Positions 8,559 through 16,558 of a stretch of DNA of 64,000 nt are shown here, piece by piece. The notes under the pieces are model-generated. The model saw only the letters and a list, made by a program, of their open reading frames with translations. It ran no database searches and was not told the DNA's origin. This DNA comes from Polyangia bacterium. GTDB lineage: Bacteria; Myxococcota_A; Polyangia; Nannocystales; Nannocystaceae. The translations under genes and the position numbers were made by a program. The stretch's first letter is position 1. Every line of letters starts with the position of its first letter. Location: the NCBI GenBank assembly GCA_030430565.1, contig JAUIKS010000046.1, positions 1 through 64,000 of the forward strand, written 5' to 3'.

Positions 8559-8643
8559 GGTGGTGAATTGATCATCGCGCCGTCGCGCGCGGCTGTCTAC
8601 TTTCGCGCGCCGGCGCCGCGCCAACGACGTTTCACGCGGCGCG

Positions 8644-9399
8644 TCAGCGGGGCGCGGCCTCGAGGGCCCGCGCCTCGACGCGGTAGCGGCACCAGTCGCA
8701 GCCCGCGGTCGGCGGCGGCGACTCGGGCTGGGCGAGGCACGCCCGCGCGCGCCGCAGCGAGTTCTCGATCCACGAGTCGTCGCCGGTGTGCGAGAGCGTG
8801 TAGGTCTCGAACTCGAGGCGCCCGGCGAACACGGGCGGCGTCTTGAGGGCGTTGACGTAGATGAAGTGCGAGGTCCTGCTGACCTTAAAGCCACGTCGCC
8901 GCAGCAGCCACTGGTACAGCTCGACCTGGCGCTTGTAGGAGATCTTCCAGTCGTCGTTGAGCGTCACCGTCTTGGTCGTGCTCGTCGCCTTGTACTCGAT
9001 CACCCGCAGCGCGTCGTGATCGTCGATCCAGACGTCGTCGATCGCGCCGTAGACGAGGAAGCCCGTGGCCGCGTGGAAGTGCTGCACGCCGATGTTGTTG
9101 GTGCGCCACTCGCTCAGCTCGGGGTGATCGAAGGGCGGGCGGCTGAGCCCGAGCCGGCGCATCAGCGGGTGCGTGCGGCGGGTCTCGCGGTAGCGATCGA
9201 ACTCGCGCTTGAGCAGCTCGTCGACCGCGAGGTTGAGGCTGAACGGCGGGCTGCGCGGCGTGTCGATCCCGAGCCGGCGATCGAGGTAGAAGCACCGCGG
9301 GCAGCGCATGAAGTCCTCGAGCTTGCTGCGGCTCAGGCGGTACGGCTCGACGGCCTCGGGATCGAAGACGTTGTGCGTACGCGGCACGGCGGAGTGCAC
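8644..9399 (-). CDS. PD-(D/E)XK nuclease-family protein with Cas4-like cysteines
   Basis: The protein has about 251 residues. An N-terminal SKLEDFMRCPRCFYLDRRLG block is the RecB/Cas4-type entry motif. The catalytic region has GAIDDVWIDD followed by VIEYKAT (D...ExK), then YKRQVELYQWLL, the conserved Q-xxx-Y helix. The C-terminus has CDWCRYR. The two CxxC pairs (near residues 31-34 and 232-235) could hold an iron-sulfur cluster, as in Cas4 and AddB. The family acts in DNA repair or CRISPR adaptation, but no cas genes or arrays are nearby. GTG at 9399 is my best start; GTG at 9387 is an alternative. Confidence 0.8.
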   Translation of the reverse strand: MHSAVPRTHNVFDPEAVEPYRLSRSKLEDFMRCPRCFYLDRRLGIDTPRSPPFSLNLAVDELLKREFDRYRETRRTHPLMRRLGLSRPPFDHPELSEWRTNNIGVQHFHAATGFLVYGAIDDVWIDDHDALRVIEYKATSTTKTVTLNDDWKISYKRQVELYQWLLRRRGFKVSRTSHFIYVNALKTPPVFAGRLEFETYTLSHTGDDSWIENSLRRARACLAQPESPPPTAGCDWCRYRVEARALEAAPR

Positions 9400-9524
9400 A
9401 ACTGTGCCACGGCGAGGCCGGCGTGACCATCGAACAATCGCCGCTGCGGGCGCGCACGCGCGCTCGCTCGATACGCGCGCGCGGGCATGAACCGACGCGC
9501 TCGCGCGTACGGTCAACATGGACG

Positions 9525-9530
9525 TACACT
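9525..9530 (+). promoter_or_regulatory. Probable -10 box (TACACT)
   Basis: TACACT ends 10 bases before the GTG at 9541. An upstream in-frame ATG (9487) lies outside the implied transcript. Confidence 0.5.
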
Positions 9531-9540
9531 GGCGGCGCGC

Positions 9541-11088
9541 GTGACTGATCGAGCTGAAAGCACCCGACGGCGTCGCGCGTCGATCCTGCCCCTCGCGCTG
9601 CTCGGCGTCGCGTGGGGCGTCGGCGCGTGCGGAGATCCGGCGACGGGCCGCGGCGCCCAGGTCGAGACGCCCGACGCTGCGGAGGCGCACACGCGCGCGG
9701 AGCCAAAGCCCGCCGAGTGCCTGGCGCGGGCGGACGCGCCGACGCCTCTGCCGAACGTGCTGCCCGAGCACCGCCGCCTCGACTACTGGCTCGCGCGCGT
9801 TGAGGGCCTGGGTGACATGGACGCGCCGCTCATGTCGCGCGCCGAGATCGTCGGGCACAACCGCGAGATGCTGCCGGCGGGGCACGTGCGCGAGGGGGTC
9901 GCGCTGGCCGAGCGCGCTGCCGGGCGCGCCGACCTGCTCGGCACGCCCGACCCCGAGGGCCTGCGCGCGCAGCTCGAGCGGCGCTTCGCGTTCTTGGCCG
10001 CGCGCTTTAAAAGCGGCAAGTACGTCAACGCCGACGGCAGCCAGCTGCCCGCGGAGGAGGTCGAGCAGACCCTGAAGCTGCCGCGCATAGCGACCCTCGA
10101 TCCCGAGCTCCGCGTCGCGCTCACCGAGGTCTCCGTGCGCTGCTCGCCGCGGGCCGACGGCTACTACACGCCGAGCCTCGACCTCGCGTTTGACCGCAAC
10201 CTCTGCACGACCGCGCGCGCGCAGGAGGTGGTGCAGATCCTGGCGCGCTGGTCCGAGGGACAGCTGCTCGCGAGGACCTCCTACGCGCTCGGCTGGGTCG
10301 ACGCCGACGCGCCGCTCTCGCCGCGCCTCGACCCCGAGACCGCGCGCGCGTTCCTCTACGGACCCTACGAGCGCGCGGGCCGTGACGCGAGCCTGCAGAC
10401 CCAGGCCGGCCTGCAGGAGGTCGCGCGCGCGACTCGGCTCCCGCGGGCCCCCGACGAAGGGCGCCCGCCGCCCGACAACATCAGTGGGCGCGCGCCGGTG
10501 CCCGTCAGCGACGTCCTGATCGCCACCGGCGAGGGCGTGGTTCGCGGGACGCCGCTCGAGCCCAGCGACTTCGTCAGCACGACGCGCCCGCTCACGCGGC
10601 GCGCGCTGCTGACCGAGGCGTTCTCGTACCTCGGCGACCCCTACGGCTGGGGCGGCTACAAGGGCGGGCGCGACTGCTCGCGCTTCTTGCTCGACGTGTT
10701 CGCCTCGTTCGGGATCCTGCTGCCCCGCAACAGCGCCGAGCAGGCCGTCGCCGGCGCGGTCACGATCGAGGTCCCCGCCGAGGCGAGCGAGGCCGAGCGC
10801 CTGCGGATCCTCGACGCCGCCAACCGTCGCGGCGTCGTGCTCGCGCACTTCCCCGGGCACATCATGCTGTACCTCGGCCGCGACCACCGTGGCGTGCCCA
10901 TGGCGCTGCACTCGTTCGCGGAGTACCTGGTCCCCTGCGAGGGTCGCACGGCCGAGACGCCCGACGGCGAGCTCGAGACCCTGACGATCGTCGGCGAGGT
11001 GACGGTCAGCGATCTAGAGCTGGGTCGCGGGAGCTCGCGGACCGCGTTTATCGAGCGGATCGATCGCCTCGCCGTGTTCGGGCGCTAG
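9541..11088 (+). CDS. NlpC/P60-family peptidoglycan peptidase lipoprotein
   Basis: The protein has about 515 residues. A signal peptide ends in a lipobox-like WGVGAC. The middle region resembles the SH3-like domains that precede NlpC/P60 enzymes in related proteins. The C-terminal domain carries YGWGGYKGGRDCSRFLLDVF with catalytic Cys379 and FPGHIMLYLG with His440, the Cys-His core of NlpC/P60 gamma-D-glutamyl-diamino acid peptidases. The likely role is cell-wall turnover in the periplasm. I chose GTG at 9541 because it follows the TACACT box and gives a normal signal peptide; ATG at 9487 would add 18 residues. Confidence 0.85.
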   Translation: MTDRAESTRRRRASILPLALLGVAWGVGACGDPATGRGAQVETPDAAEAHTRAEPKPAECLARADAPTPLPNVLPEHRRLDYWLARVEGLGDMDAPLMSRAEIVGHNREMLPAGHVREGVALAERAAGRADLLGTPDPEGLRAQLERRFAFLAARFKSGKYVNADGSQLPAEEVEQTLKLPRIATLDPELRVALTEVSVRCSPRADGYYTPSLDLAFDRNLCTTARAQEVVQILARWSEGQLLARTSYALGWVDADAPLSPRLDPETARAFLYGPYERAGRDASLQTQAGLQEVARATRLPRAPDEGRPPPDNISGRAPVPVSDVLIATGEGVVRGTPLEPSDFVSTTRPLTRRALLTEAFSYLGDPYGWGGYKGGRDCSRFLLDVFASFGILLPRNSAEQAVAGAVTIEVPAEASEAERLRILDAANRRGVVLAHFPGHIMLYLGRDHRGVPMALHSFAEYLVPCEGRTAETPDGELETLTIVGEVTVSDLELGRGSSRTAFIERIDRLAVFGR

Positions 11089-11101
11089 CGAGCTCCATAA
11101 T

Positions 11102-11123
11102 TGTGACAAACCATGTGACAAAC
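11102..11123 (+). repeat. Direct repeat TGTGACAAAC, 12-base period
   Basis: Two exact copies of TGTGACAAAC start 12 bases apart (11102 and 11114), just before the GTG at 11129, in an unusually AT-rich patch after CATAAT. They could be an operator or part of the promoter. Confidence 0.45.
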
Positions 11124-11128
11124 AACAT

Positions 11129-12424
11129 GTGCGTCACATCGGCTTAGCGAAACGATCCACGCTCGCGCCGCTCGTCCTCGCGCTCGCTTGCAATGGGTCG
11201 GTGGAGGGGAGCGGTACCGGCGGGTCTGAGGCCACCGGCGAGGGGAGCGAGGGCGCGGGCACGAGCGCGGGTCCGGGCGCCGGCACGGGCGGGTCCGGCA
11301 CGGGCGGGTCCGGCACCGGCACCTCGACGACCGACACGAGCGGCGCCTCAACCACGGAGCCCGGCACCGGCGGCGCGTCGAGCTCGGGGGGCGCGAGCAC
11401 GGGCAGCAGCACGGGCGCGGGCGGCAGCAGCACGGGCTCCACCGGCGAGACCGCGACCGAGACCGACGTGGGCGCGGAGACCGAGACCGGGGGGGAGACG
11501 GACAGCGAGACGGGCGGGGTGCTCGACGACGTGCTCACCCTCGATCACGCGCAGGTCAAGGGCACCCACAACAGCTATCACCTCGAGCCGCTGATCCCCT
11601 TCGACGCGAGCCACGAGTACTCGCACGCGCCGCTCGACGTGCAGCTCGACGAGCAGGGCGTCCGCGCGTTCGAACTCGACGTGCACAAGGACGTGAACGA
11701 CAATTTTAAAGTCTATCACATCGCGGTCATCGACGCGGAGACGACCTGCGACAGCTTCGTCGACTGCCTCGAGACCATCAAGGGCTGGTCCGATCAGAAC
11801 CCGCTGCACCTGCCGATCTTCGTCTGGATCGAGATCAAGGACGAGACCGGCGGCCTCCCGATCGACGGCGAGGACCTGATCGCGCTCGAGGACGAGATCC
11901 GGGGGACATTTCCCGAAGACCAGCTGTTTGTGCCCGACGATCTCTCGGCGGGCTACGCGAGCGTGCGCGAGGCCTTGGAGCAGGAGGGCTGGCCGACGCT
12001 CGGCGAGCTGCGCGGGCAGGTGATGGTCATCCTGCTCAGCCTGGGGGATCACGCCGAGGATCTGACCTCGGGCTTCACCACCCTCGAGGGGCGCGCGATG
12101 TGGGCCCGCGCGAGCCCGGAGCAATTCGGCGCGCCGTGGGCGGCGATCGCCAAGCTCGGCACGGGCGGTCAGGACGTGATGGACGCCCACGCCCATCAGC
12201 TGCTGATCGCGACCAACATCTGCGGCGCCGACGAGGCCGACGCCGAGTGCTTCGCGGAGCTCGACGAGGCCAAGGCCTCCGGGCTGCACATGCTCAAGGA
12301 CGACTTCCCGGCGCCGGTCGACGGGCAGGAGTACTTCATGGACTTCCCCGACGGGAACCCGGCGCGCTGCAACCCGGTGACCGCGCCGCCGGAGTGCACG
12401 AGCGAGGCGCTCGAGAGCCTGTGA
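11129..12424 (+). CDS. PI-PLC-type phosphodiesterase lipoprotein (Ca2+-dependent PLC C1 family)
   Basis: The 431-residue protein has a signal peptide with lipobox LALAC followed by NGSVEGSG, then a Gly/Ser/Thr-rich spacer of about 110 residues. The catalytic domain begins VKGTHNSYHLEPLIPF; the THNSYH element carries the first catalytic His of PI-PLC-like TIM barrels. QGVRAFELDVH carries the acidic metal ligands, and FVWIEIKD is a further strand motif. These match the bacterial PI-PLC C1 family. The likely reaction is cleavage of a glycerophospho- or phosphoinositide-like head group outside the cell. The start is GTG; an ATG two bases upstream is out of frame. Confidence 0.8.
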   Translation: MRHIGLAKRSTLAPLVLALACNGSVEGSGTGGSEATGEGSEGAGTSAGPGAGTGGSGTGGSGTGTSTTDTSGASTTEPGTGGASSSGGASTGSSTGAGGSSTGSTGETATETDVGAETETGGETDSETGGVLDDVLTLDHAQVKGTHNSYHLEPLIPFDASHEYSHAPLDVQLDEQGVRAFELDVHKDVNDNFKVYHIAVIDAETTCDSFVDCLETIKGWSDQNPLHLPIFVWIEIKDETGGLPIDGEDLIALEDEIRGTFPEDQLFVPDDLSAGYASVREALEQEGWPTLGELRGQVMVILLSLGDHAEDLTSGFTTLEGRAMWARASPEQFGAPWAAIAKLGTGGQDVMDAHAHQLLIATNICGADEADAECFAELDEAKASGLHMLKDDFPAPVDGQEYFMDFPDGNPARCNPVTAPPECTSEALESL

Positions 12425-12469
12425 GCGCCTTCGCGACGCCGCGGTCGGTATCATCGCCTCGGGGGATCG

Positions 12470-12718
12470 ATGACCGCGCGCGTCGAGCAGCGAGACCGGG
12501 GCGCGCGTCCGCTGGGGGGCGGGCGCAGCGGCGTGGAGATCGCCGATCGCTACATGTACCTCGCGCCAGGTGAGGACGCGGCCGCCGTTCGCCCGCTCGA
12601 GCGCGCCGCGAGCGAGGTGCACGCCCGTCGCGGCGGCGGACGGGGCGAGCGGCCGGGCACGCCGCGTCGCGCGAGCGCGCCGGCCGGGTCGTGCGCTTCT
12701 GAACGCCGTAGCTCGTGA
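12470..12718 (+). CDS. Possible small protein, doubtful
   Basis: An 82-codon frame follows a TATCAT box (12449-12454) and a GGGGGATCG purine tract directly before the ATG. The predicted protein is Arg/Gly/Ala-rich with one less random stretch, GVEIADRYMYLAPGEDAAAV. No family is recognised. The reverse strand has an equally long frame. I list it only because it fills a 330-base gap and has promoter-like and ribosome-binding-like signals. Confidence 0.25.
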   Translation: MTARVEQRDRGARPLGGGRSGVEIADRYMYLAPGEDAAAVRPLERAASEVHARRGGGRGERPGTPRRASAPAGSCASERRSS

Positions 12719-12743
12719 TTCGCCGCGGGCGCGTGAGTGCGGG

Positions 12744-12749
12744 TAGACT
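12744..12749 (+). promoter_or_regulatory. Probable -10 box (TAGACT), leaderless type
   Basis: TAGACT ends 5 bases before the GTG at 12755. Confidence 0.45.
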
Positions 12750-12754
12750 GACCC

Positions 12755-13960
12755 GTGGCCTCATCTCGTCGCAAGCTCTCGGCAACGCACCTCGGCCTGG
12801 ACGTGTCGGAGGAGCGGGCGCTCAACGAGCGCGTCGGCGTCGACATCGGCGCCCTCAACGTGCTGCTGCAGCGCGTGTTCTGGGGGATCCACCAGGCGGA
12901 CGTGATCCGGATCGACATCGACGCGACGCTCGAGCAGCTGCGCGCGCGCTTCCCCGGCTTCTTCGTCGTGCCGCTGATCGAGGCCTACGTGCTCAGGGTC
13001 CGTCGTCAGCACGACGAGGCCGACGCCGCGCTCGCGCGCGCGCGCGAGCTCGTGACGCCGGATCACCCGCTCGCGTACATCATGCCGACGGACGAAGAGT
13101 GGTCGTTCAAGCCGCGGGAGCAGGCGCTCGAGGAGGTCGCGCCGGGGGCGGTGTGGCGCCTGCGGAGCCCCTGCGCCCCGGATCTCAAGCCGTGGATCGA
13201 GACCTACGCCACCGTCGTGCGGCGCGACGACGGCACGGTCGTGGTGTTTAACCCGGGCCCGATGTCGCCGGGCGCGATCGCGGAGCTCCGCGCGCTCGGT
13301 CGCGTCACGCACCTCGTCACGCCGACGAAGTTTCACAACCAGTTCATCGAGGAGGCCGCGCGCGCGCTGCCGGAGGCGAAGAACATCGGCTGCCCCGGCC
13401 ACCGCGAGAACCCGCCGTCGCGCGGCATCGCCTTCGACGCGCTGCTGTCCGACGAGGCGCCGCTGTTCCCCGATGACTTCAAGCAGAAAGCGATCCTGGG
13501 GACCGAGCTGGGGGAGGTGGTGTTCTGCCATCGCCCGAGCCGCACGCTGATCGCCCACGACCTCATGCTCGGCAACCGCCGCGGCGCGGCGGACGTGTCG
13601 TTCGAGGCGCGCTTCTTCGCGTTCGCCTTCGGGCTGCACGATCGCGTCGGCTTCCCCTGCTACCACCCGCTGCTGTGGCTCAACCACGGGAAGATGAAGG
13701 CCTCGATGCGCGAGGTCCTGAGCTGGGAGTTCGACCGCTACGCGCTCTGTCACGGCGGGTGGGACACGATCGCCGAGGACGCGCGGGCCGAGCTCGAGCG
13801 CTCGCTCCAGTGGTACCTGAACCTCGGGACATTCGGCGCGCTCGGCCTCATGGGCACGTTCTGCTGGCGGCAGCCGAGCTTCCTGCGCGACTTCCTGCGC
13901 TACAAGATCCGCGAGTCGTTTCGCCGCAGCTCGCCGCCAGCGCTCGGCGCTGGTCAGTGA
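12755..13960 (+). CDS. DUF4336-type (metallo-beta-lactamase-like) protein
   Basis: The 401-residue protein has an N-terminal helical region of about 120 residues (TPR-like, RVRRQHDEADAALARAREL). The domain that follows matches the layout of DUF4336: ATVVRRDDGTVVVFNPGPMS, a FHNQFIEEAARALP block and RTLIAHDLMLGN. Proteins of this family have a degenerate metallo-beta-lactamase fold and no established role. No signal peptide is seen, so it is probably cytoplasmic. The GTG start follows the -10 box at a leaderless distance. The N-terminal extension is unusual for the family. Confidence 0.65.
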   Translation: MASSRRKLSATHLGLDVSEERALNERVGVDIGALNVLLQRVFWGIHQADVIRIDIDATLEQLRARFPGFFVVPLIEAYVLRVRRQHDEADAALARARELVTPDHPLAYIMPTDEEWSFKPREQALEEVAPGAVWRLRSPCAPDLKPWIETYATVVRRDDGTVVVFNPGPMSPGAIAELRALGRVTHLVTPTKFHNQFIEEAARALPEAKNIGCPGHRENPPSRGIAFDALLSDEAPLFPDDFKQKAILGTELGEVVFCHRPSRTLIAHDLMLGNRRGAADVSFEARFFAFAFGLHDRVGFPCYHPLLWLNHGKMKASMREVLSWEFDRYALCHGGWDTIAEDARAELERSLQWYLNLGTFGALGLMGTFCWRQPSFLRDFLRYKIRESFRRSSPPALGAGQ

Positions 13961-14088
13961 GCGCGCCTCAGCGCCGCTAATTCACAGGGGGTCGCGTCGT
14001 CCAGCAAGCGCCGAGTCGACGTGTGGGAGCGACGCGTTGCCTCGGGCGGGCGGGCGCGCGGCGGCTCGCCGCGCGTCGGCGGAGCGTG

Positions 14089-14094
14089 CATACT
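14089..14094 (+). promoter_or_regulatory. Probable -10 box (CATACT)
   Basis: CATACT ends 9 bases before the GTG at 14104. Confidence 0.4.
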
Positions 14095-14103
14095 GAGCCC
14101 GAG

Positions 14104-14826
14104 GTGAGCGGGGAGAGACAGTCGATCGACGCGCGCGTCGAGGCGTTGTCACGAGCGCTCGAGCCGGCGCTCAAGACCGACCCCAAGGGCGTGCTCGAGC
14201 GGATCGCGCGCGCGCCGGCGGAGCTGCAGGAGCACCCCGAGATCGTGTACCTGCGAGGCCTCGCGCGGTGGCGACACGAGGGCCCGGGGGCCGCGCGTGG
14301 GCTGCTCGAGCGCGCGGTCGCGCTCGACCCCGCGTTCGCGGACGCGCGCCACGCCCTGGGCGACGTGCTCGGGCTGCTCGATGATCACCGGGGCATGGTC
14401 GCGCAGTGGCTCGAGGTCCGGCGCCTCGACGCGATCGCGGACCGGGCGGCGGGTCGCGGCGGCCGAGCGGCGCGAGCGTTCATCGAGGAGGTCGCCGAGG
14501 AGGTGCTCTTGGAGGTGCCCGAGGAGTTCAGGGCGCGGCTCGGAAACCTCTCGGTGGTGCTCGAGCCGCGGCCGAGCCGAGGGATCGTCGAGGAGGGCTT
14601 TGATCCGCGCGCGCTCGGCCTGTTCGAGGGGCCTGATGACTTCGGGCAGCGGTCGGTTCACGCGGCGCCGATGATGTCGCGGATCGTGTTGTTCTACATG
14701 AACCTCGAGGCGAGCTTCCCGGAGCGCGAGGCGCTGGCGGAGGAGGTCGAGGTCACGATCTTCCACGAGCTCGGGCACTACTTCGGACTCGATGAGCACG
14801 ATGTCGAGCGCCTCGGGCTCGAGTGA
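14104..14826 (+). CDS. Metallopeptidase-family (zincin) protein with TPR-like N-terminus
   Basis: The protein has about 240 residues. The first 110 look like two or three TPR-like helical hairpins (VYLRGLARWRHEG, FADARHALGDVLG). The second half matches the small zincin family (PF06262-like): VPEEFRARLGNLSVVLEP, ALGLFEG, RIVLFYMNLEASFPE and the zinc site TIFHELGHYFGLDE (HExxH). It is cytoplasmic by absence of a signal. The M15 peptidase gene follows about 80 bases downstream but has its own promoter and ribosome-binding site. The function of this family is unknown. The GTG start is chosen from the -10 box. Confidence 0.75.
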   Translation: MSGERQSIDARVEALSRALEPALKTDPKGVLERIARAPAELQEHPEIVYLRGLARWRHEGPGAARGLLERAVALDPAFADARHALGDVLGLLDDHRGMVAQWLEVRRLDAIADRAAGRGGRAARAFIEEVAEEVLLEVPEEFRARLGNLSVVLEPRPSRGIVEEGFDPRALGLFEGPDDFGQRSVHAAPMMSRIVLFYMNLEASFPEREALAEEVEVTIFHELGHYFGLDEHDVERLGLE

Positions 14827-14879
14827 GCGCGAGGATGACCCAGACGCGCCGCCGCGCGCGAGTCGATCGCGGCCCGTTG

Positions 14880-14885
14880 TACACT
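14880..14885 (+). promoter_or_regulatory. Probable -10 box (TACACT) with leader and SD
   Basis: TACACT lies 22 bases before the GTG at 14908. A TTGGAGG ribosome-binding site at 14894-14900 stands 7 bases from the start, so this transcript has a normal leader. Confidence 0.5.
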
Positions 14886-14907
14886 CGCGGGCGTTGGAGG
14901 TCCGCCC

Positions 14908-15708
14908 GTGAGTTACGAAGAGAAGCGAATCCGAGTCAAGAACTACGGCGTCATCCCCAAGAAATCGCCGCTGCTCGTCGAGATCCCGGGGACCGGGAAG
15001 AAGAAGACGCGGAGGCTGCACAAGCTCGCGGCGGCCGCCTTCAACGAGATGGCCGAGGCGGTGAAGAACGAGCTCGACATCGAGCTGCGGGTCGCGTCGG
15101 CGTGGCGGCGCCACCGCTGGCGCTCGTGGGAGCACTACGAGCAGTACGTGACGAAGAAGTACGGCTCGGTCCGTGAGGGGCGGAAGTGGCTCGCGTACAA
15201 CTCGCCGCACGAGACCGGGCTCGCGGTCGACTTCGGCGTGGGCGGGCTCAAGCCGAGCAAGGCGACGCGCAAACAGCAGATGCAGACGCCGCTGTTCAAC
15301 TGGCTAAAAGAGAACGCCTATCGCTTCGGCTGGCACCCCTACAAGCGCGAGCCCTGGCACTGGGAGTTCCCGCTGAGCAAGCGCGCGTGGGAGACCGGCG
15401 AGGGCGACGAGGGCGACGCGGGCGAGCCCAGCGAGATCCCGGCGGGTCTCGGGGGCGCTCGCGGCTACGCCGGCCCGACCGCGTTCTCGGACGAGGACGG
15501 CGTCGAGATCGAGTTCGAGGTCGTCGAGGAGATGGGCGAAGACGACGTCGCGTGGTTCTCCGGCGACGACGAGGAGGAGCTCGAGGCGGATGAGCCGCAG
15601 GTGACGGTCGGGCTCCCGCGCAAGGGCGAGATCAGCGGCGAGATCGAGCTCGGCGACGGGCAGGGGATCCGGCTCAGCTTCAACGTGCGCTGGTCGCTGG
15701 GCGACTAG
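14908..15708 (+). CDS. M15-family (VanY-like) D-Ala-D-Ala carboxypeptidase-type protein
   Basis: The 266-residue protein carries the M15 motifs: NSPHETGLAVDFG (H...D, zinc ligands) and REPWHWEFPL (catalytic Glu/Asp region plus His ligand), with LRVASAWRRHR upstream. M15 enzymes trim peptidoglycan peptides or act as endolysins. After about residue 165 an acidic tail of about 100 residues (many Glu and Asp) ends in a short beta-rich segment, GEIELGDGQGIRLSFNVRW. No signal peptide is visible, so export would need another route or the enzyme works inside. A clear ribosome-binding site supports the GTG start. The gene converges on the next with one base between stops. Confidence 0.8.
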   Translation: MSYEEKRIRVKNYGVIPKKSPLLVEIPGTGKKKTRRLHKLAAAAFNEMAEAVKNELDIELRVASAWRRHRWRSWEHYEQYVTKKYGSVREGRKWLAYNSPHETGLAVDFGVGGLKPSKATRKQQMQTPLFNWLKENAYRFGWHPYKREPWHWEFPLSKRAWETGEGDEGDAGEPSEIPAGLGGARGYAGPTAFSDEDGVEIEFEVVEEMGEDDVAWFSGDDEEELEADEPQVTVGLPRKGEISGEIELGDGQGIRLSFNVRWSLGD

Positions 15709-15709
15709 G

Positions 15710-16381
15710 CTACAGCGCCTTCTGCAGCCGGCGCCGCGGGTCCCAATTCGGGTAGCGCTCCTTTCGCCACTGAATGCAGCGCTCCCCGAGGAAGCGCGCC
15801 ATCTCGTAGTAGTCGGGCTCGCCGCGGATCTCGGCCTCGTAGTCGACGTAGGGCTCGAGCACGCACCATGCCTTGGCGACGAAGGGGCTGACCCAGTGGA
15901 CCACGCTGTCCTCGGTGTCCCAATTCTGGCTCAAGAGGAAGCCCATGTAGTCGAAGGAGTTGAGCACGCGCTTGACGTGCGCCTTGCCCTCGGGCTGCTC
16001 CTCGAGCAGCTTGAGCCCCTCCTCGACGTCGTCCGGGAGGTTGATGAAGATCCAGCGGCGGGCGGTGATGTCCGCCTCGCTCGAGAGCTGCTCGAAGGCG
16101 GTGCTGAACAGCTCCATGCCGCGGCGCTCGATCGACTCGTTGAGCTGCACCAGGATCACGAGCGCGCCGGCGAGCGTGAGCGCGAAGCCGGCCATCGTGC
16201 CGACGGCGCCGAGCGCGTTCCAGGCGTTGTCGGAGATGCCGGCCAACGTCAACGCGCGCCACAGCATCCAGGTGATGAAGGAGCCGACGAGGAACGTCGC
16301 GAGCCCGAGCCACCCGGCGACGATGAGCAGCCGGTTCGCGGGGAGACGAGAGAGATCGCTCAGCTTCATGGTCGTTCGCAT
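15710..16381 (-). CDS. Two-helix membrane protein of unknown function
   Basis: The 223-residue protein has two hydrophobic segments near residues 17-38 (LLIVAGWLGLATFLVGSFIT) and 52-78. A cytoplasmic domain follows with the pattern ADITARRWIFINLP and LNSFDYMGFLLSQNW. This layout is reminiscent of DUF4760-type proteins but I cannot confirm it. A TAGTCT -10 box ends 10 bases before the ATG. A second ATG four codons later is an alternative start. Confidence 0.65.
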   Translation of the reverse strand: MRTTMKLSDLSRLPANRLLIVAGWLGLATFLVGSFITWMLWRALTLAGISDNAWNALGAVGTMAGFALTLAGALVILVQLNESIERRGMELFSTAFEQLSSEADITARRWIFINLPDDVEEGLKLLEEQPEGKAHVKRVLNSFDYMGFLLSQNWDTEDSVVHWVSPFVAKAWCVLEPYVDYEAEIRGEPDYYEMARFLGERCIQWRKERYPNWDPRRRLQKAL

Positions 16382-16391
16382 GGGCGACCCG

Positions 16392-16397
16392 AGACTA
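16392..16397 (-). promoter_or_regulatory. Probable -10 box (TAGTCT)
   Basis: On the minus strand TAGTCT ends 10 bases before the ATG at 16381. Confidence 0.4.
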
Positions 16398-16558
16398 CTA
16401 CCTCGATCCAGGGAATTTGATGATTGAGCACATAACGCGCTCTGTCGCCGCTCGTCGCGGCACCACCCGCGCGCCGCTCGGAGCGCGAGCCCCTGGTCAC
16501 GCGACGCCGCGAAACCCCGTGTAGAGGTCGGAGCTGGCGGCTCGCGCGTTCCTGCGCG

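Noticed and set aside
13977..14186. Short minus-strand frame before the zincin gene
   Set aside because: It covers the promoter and start of the zincin gene and has random composition.
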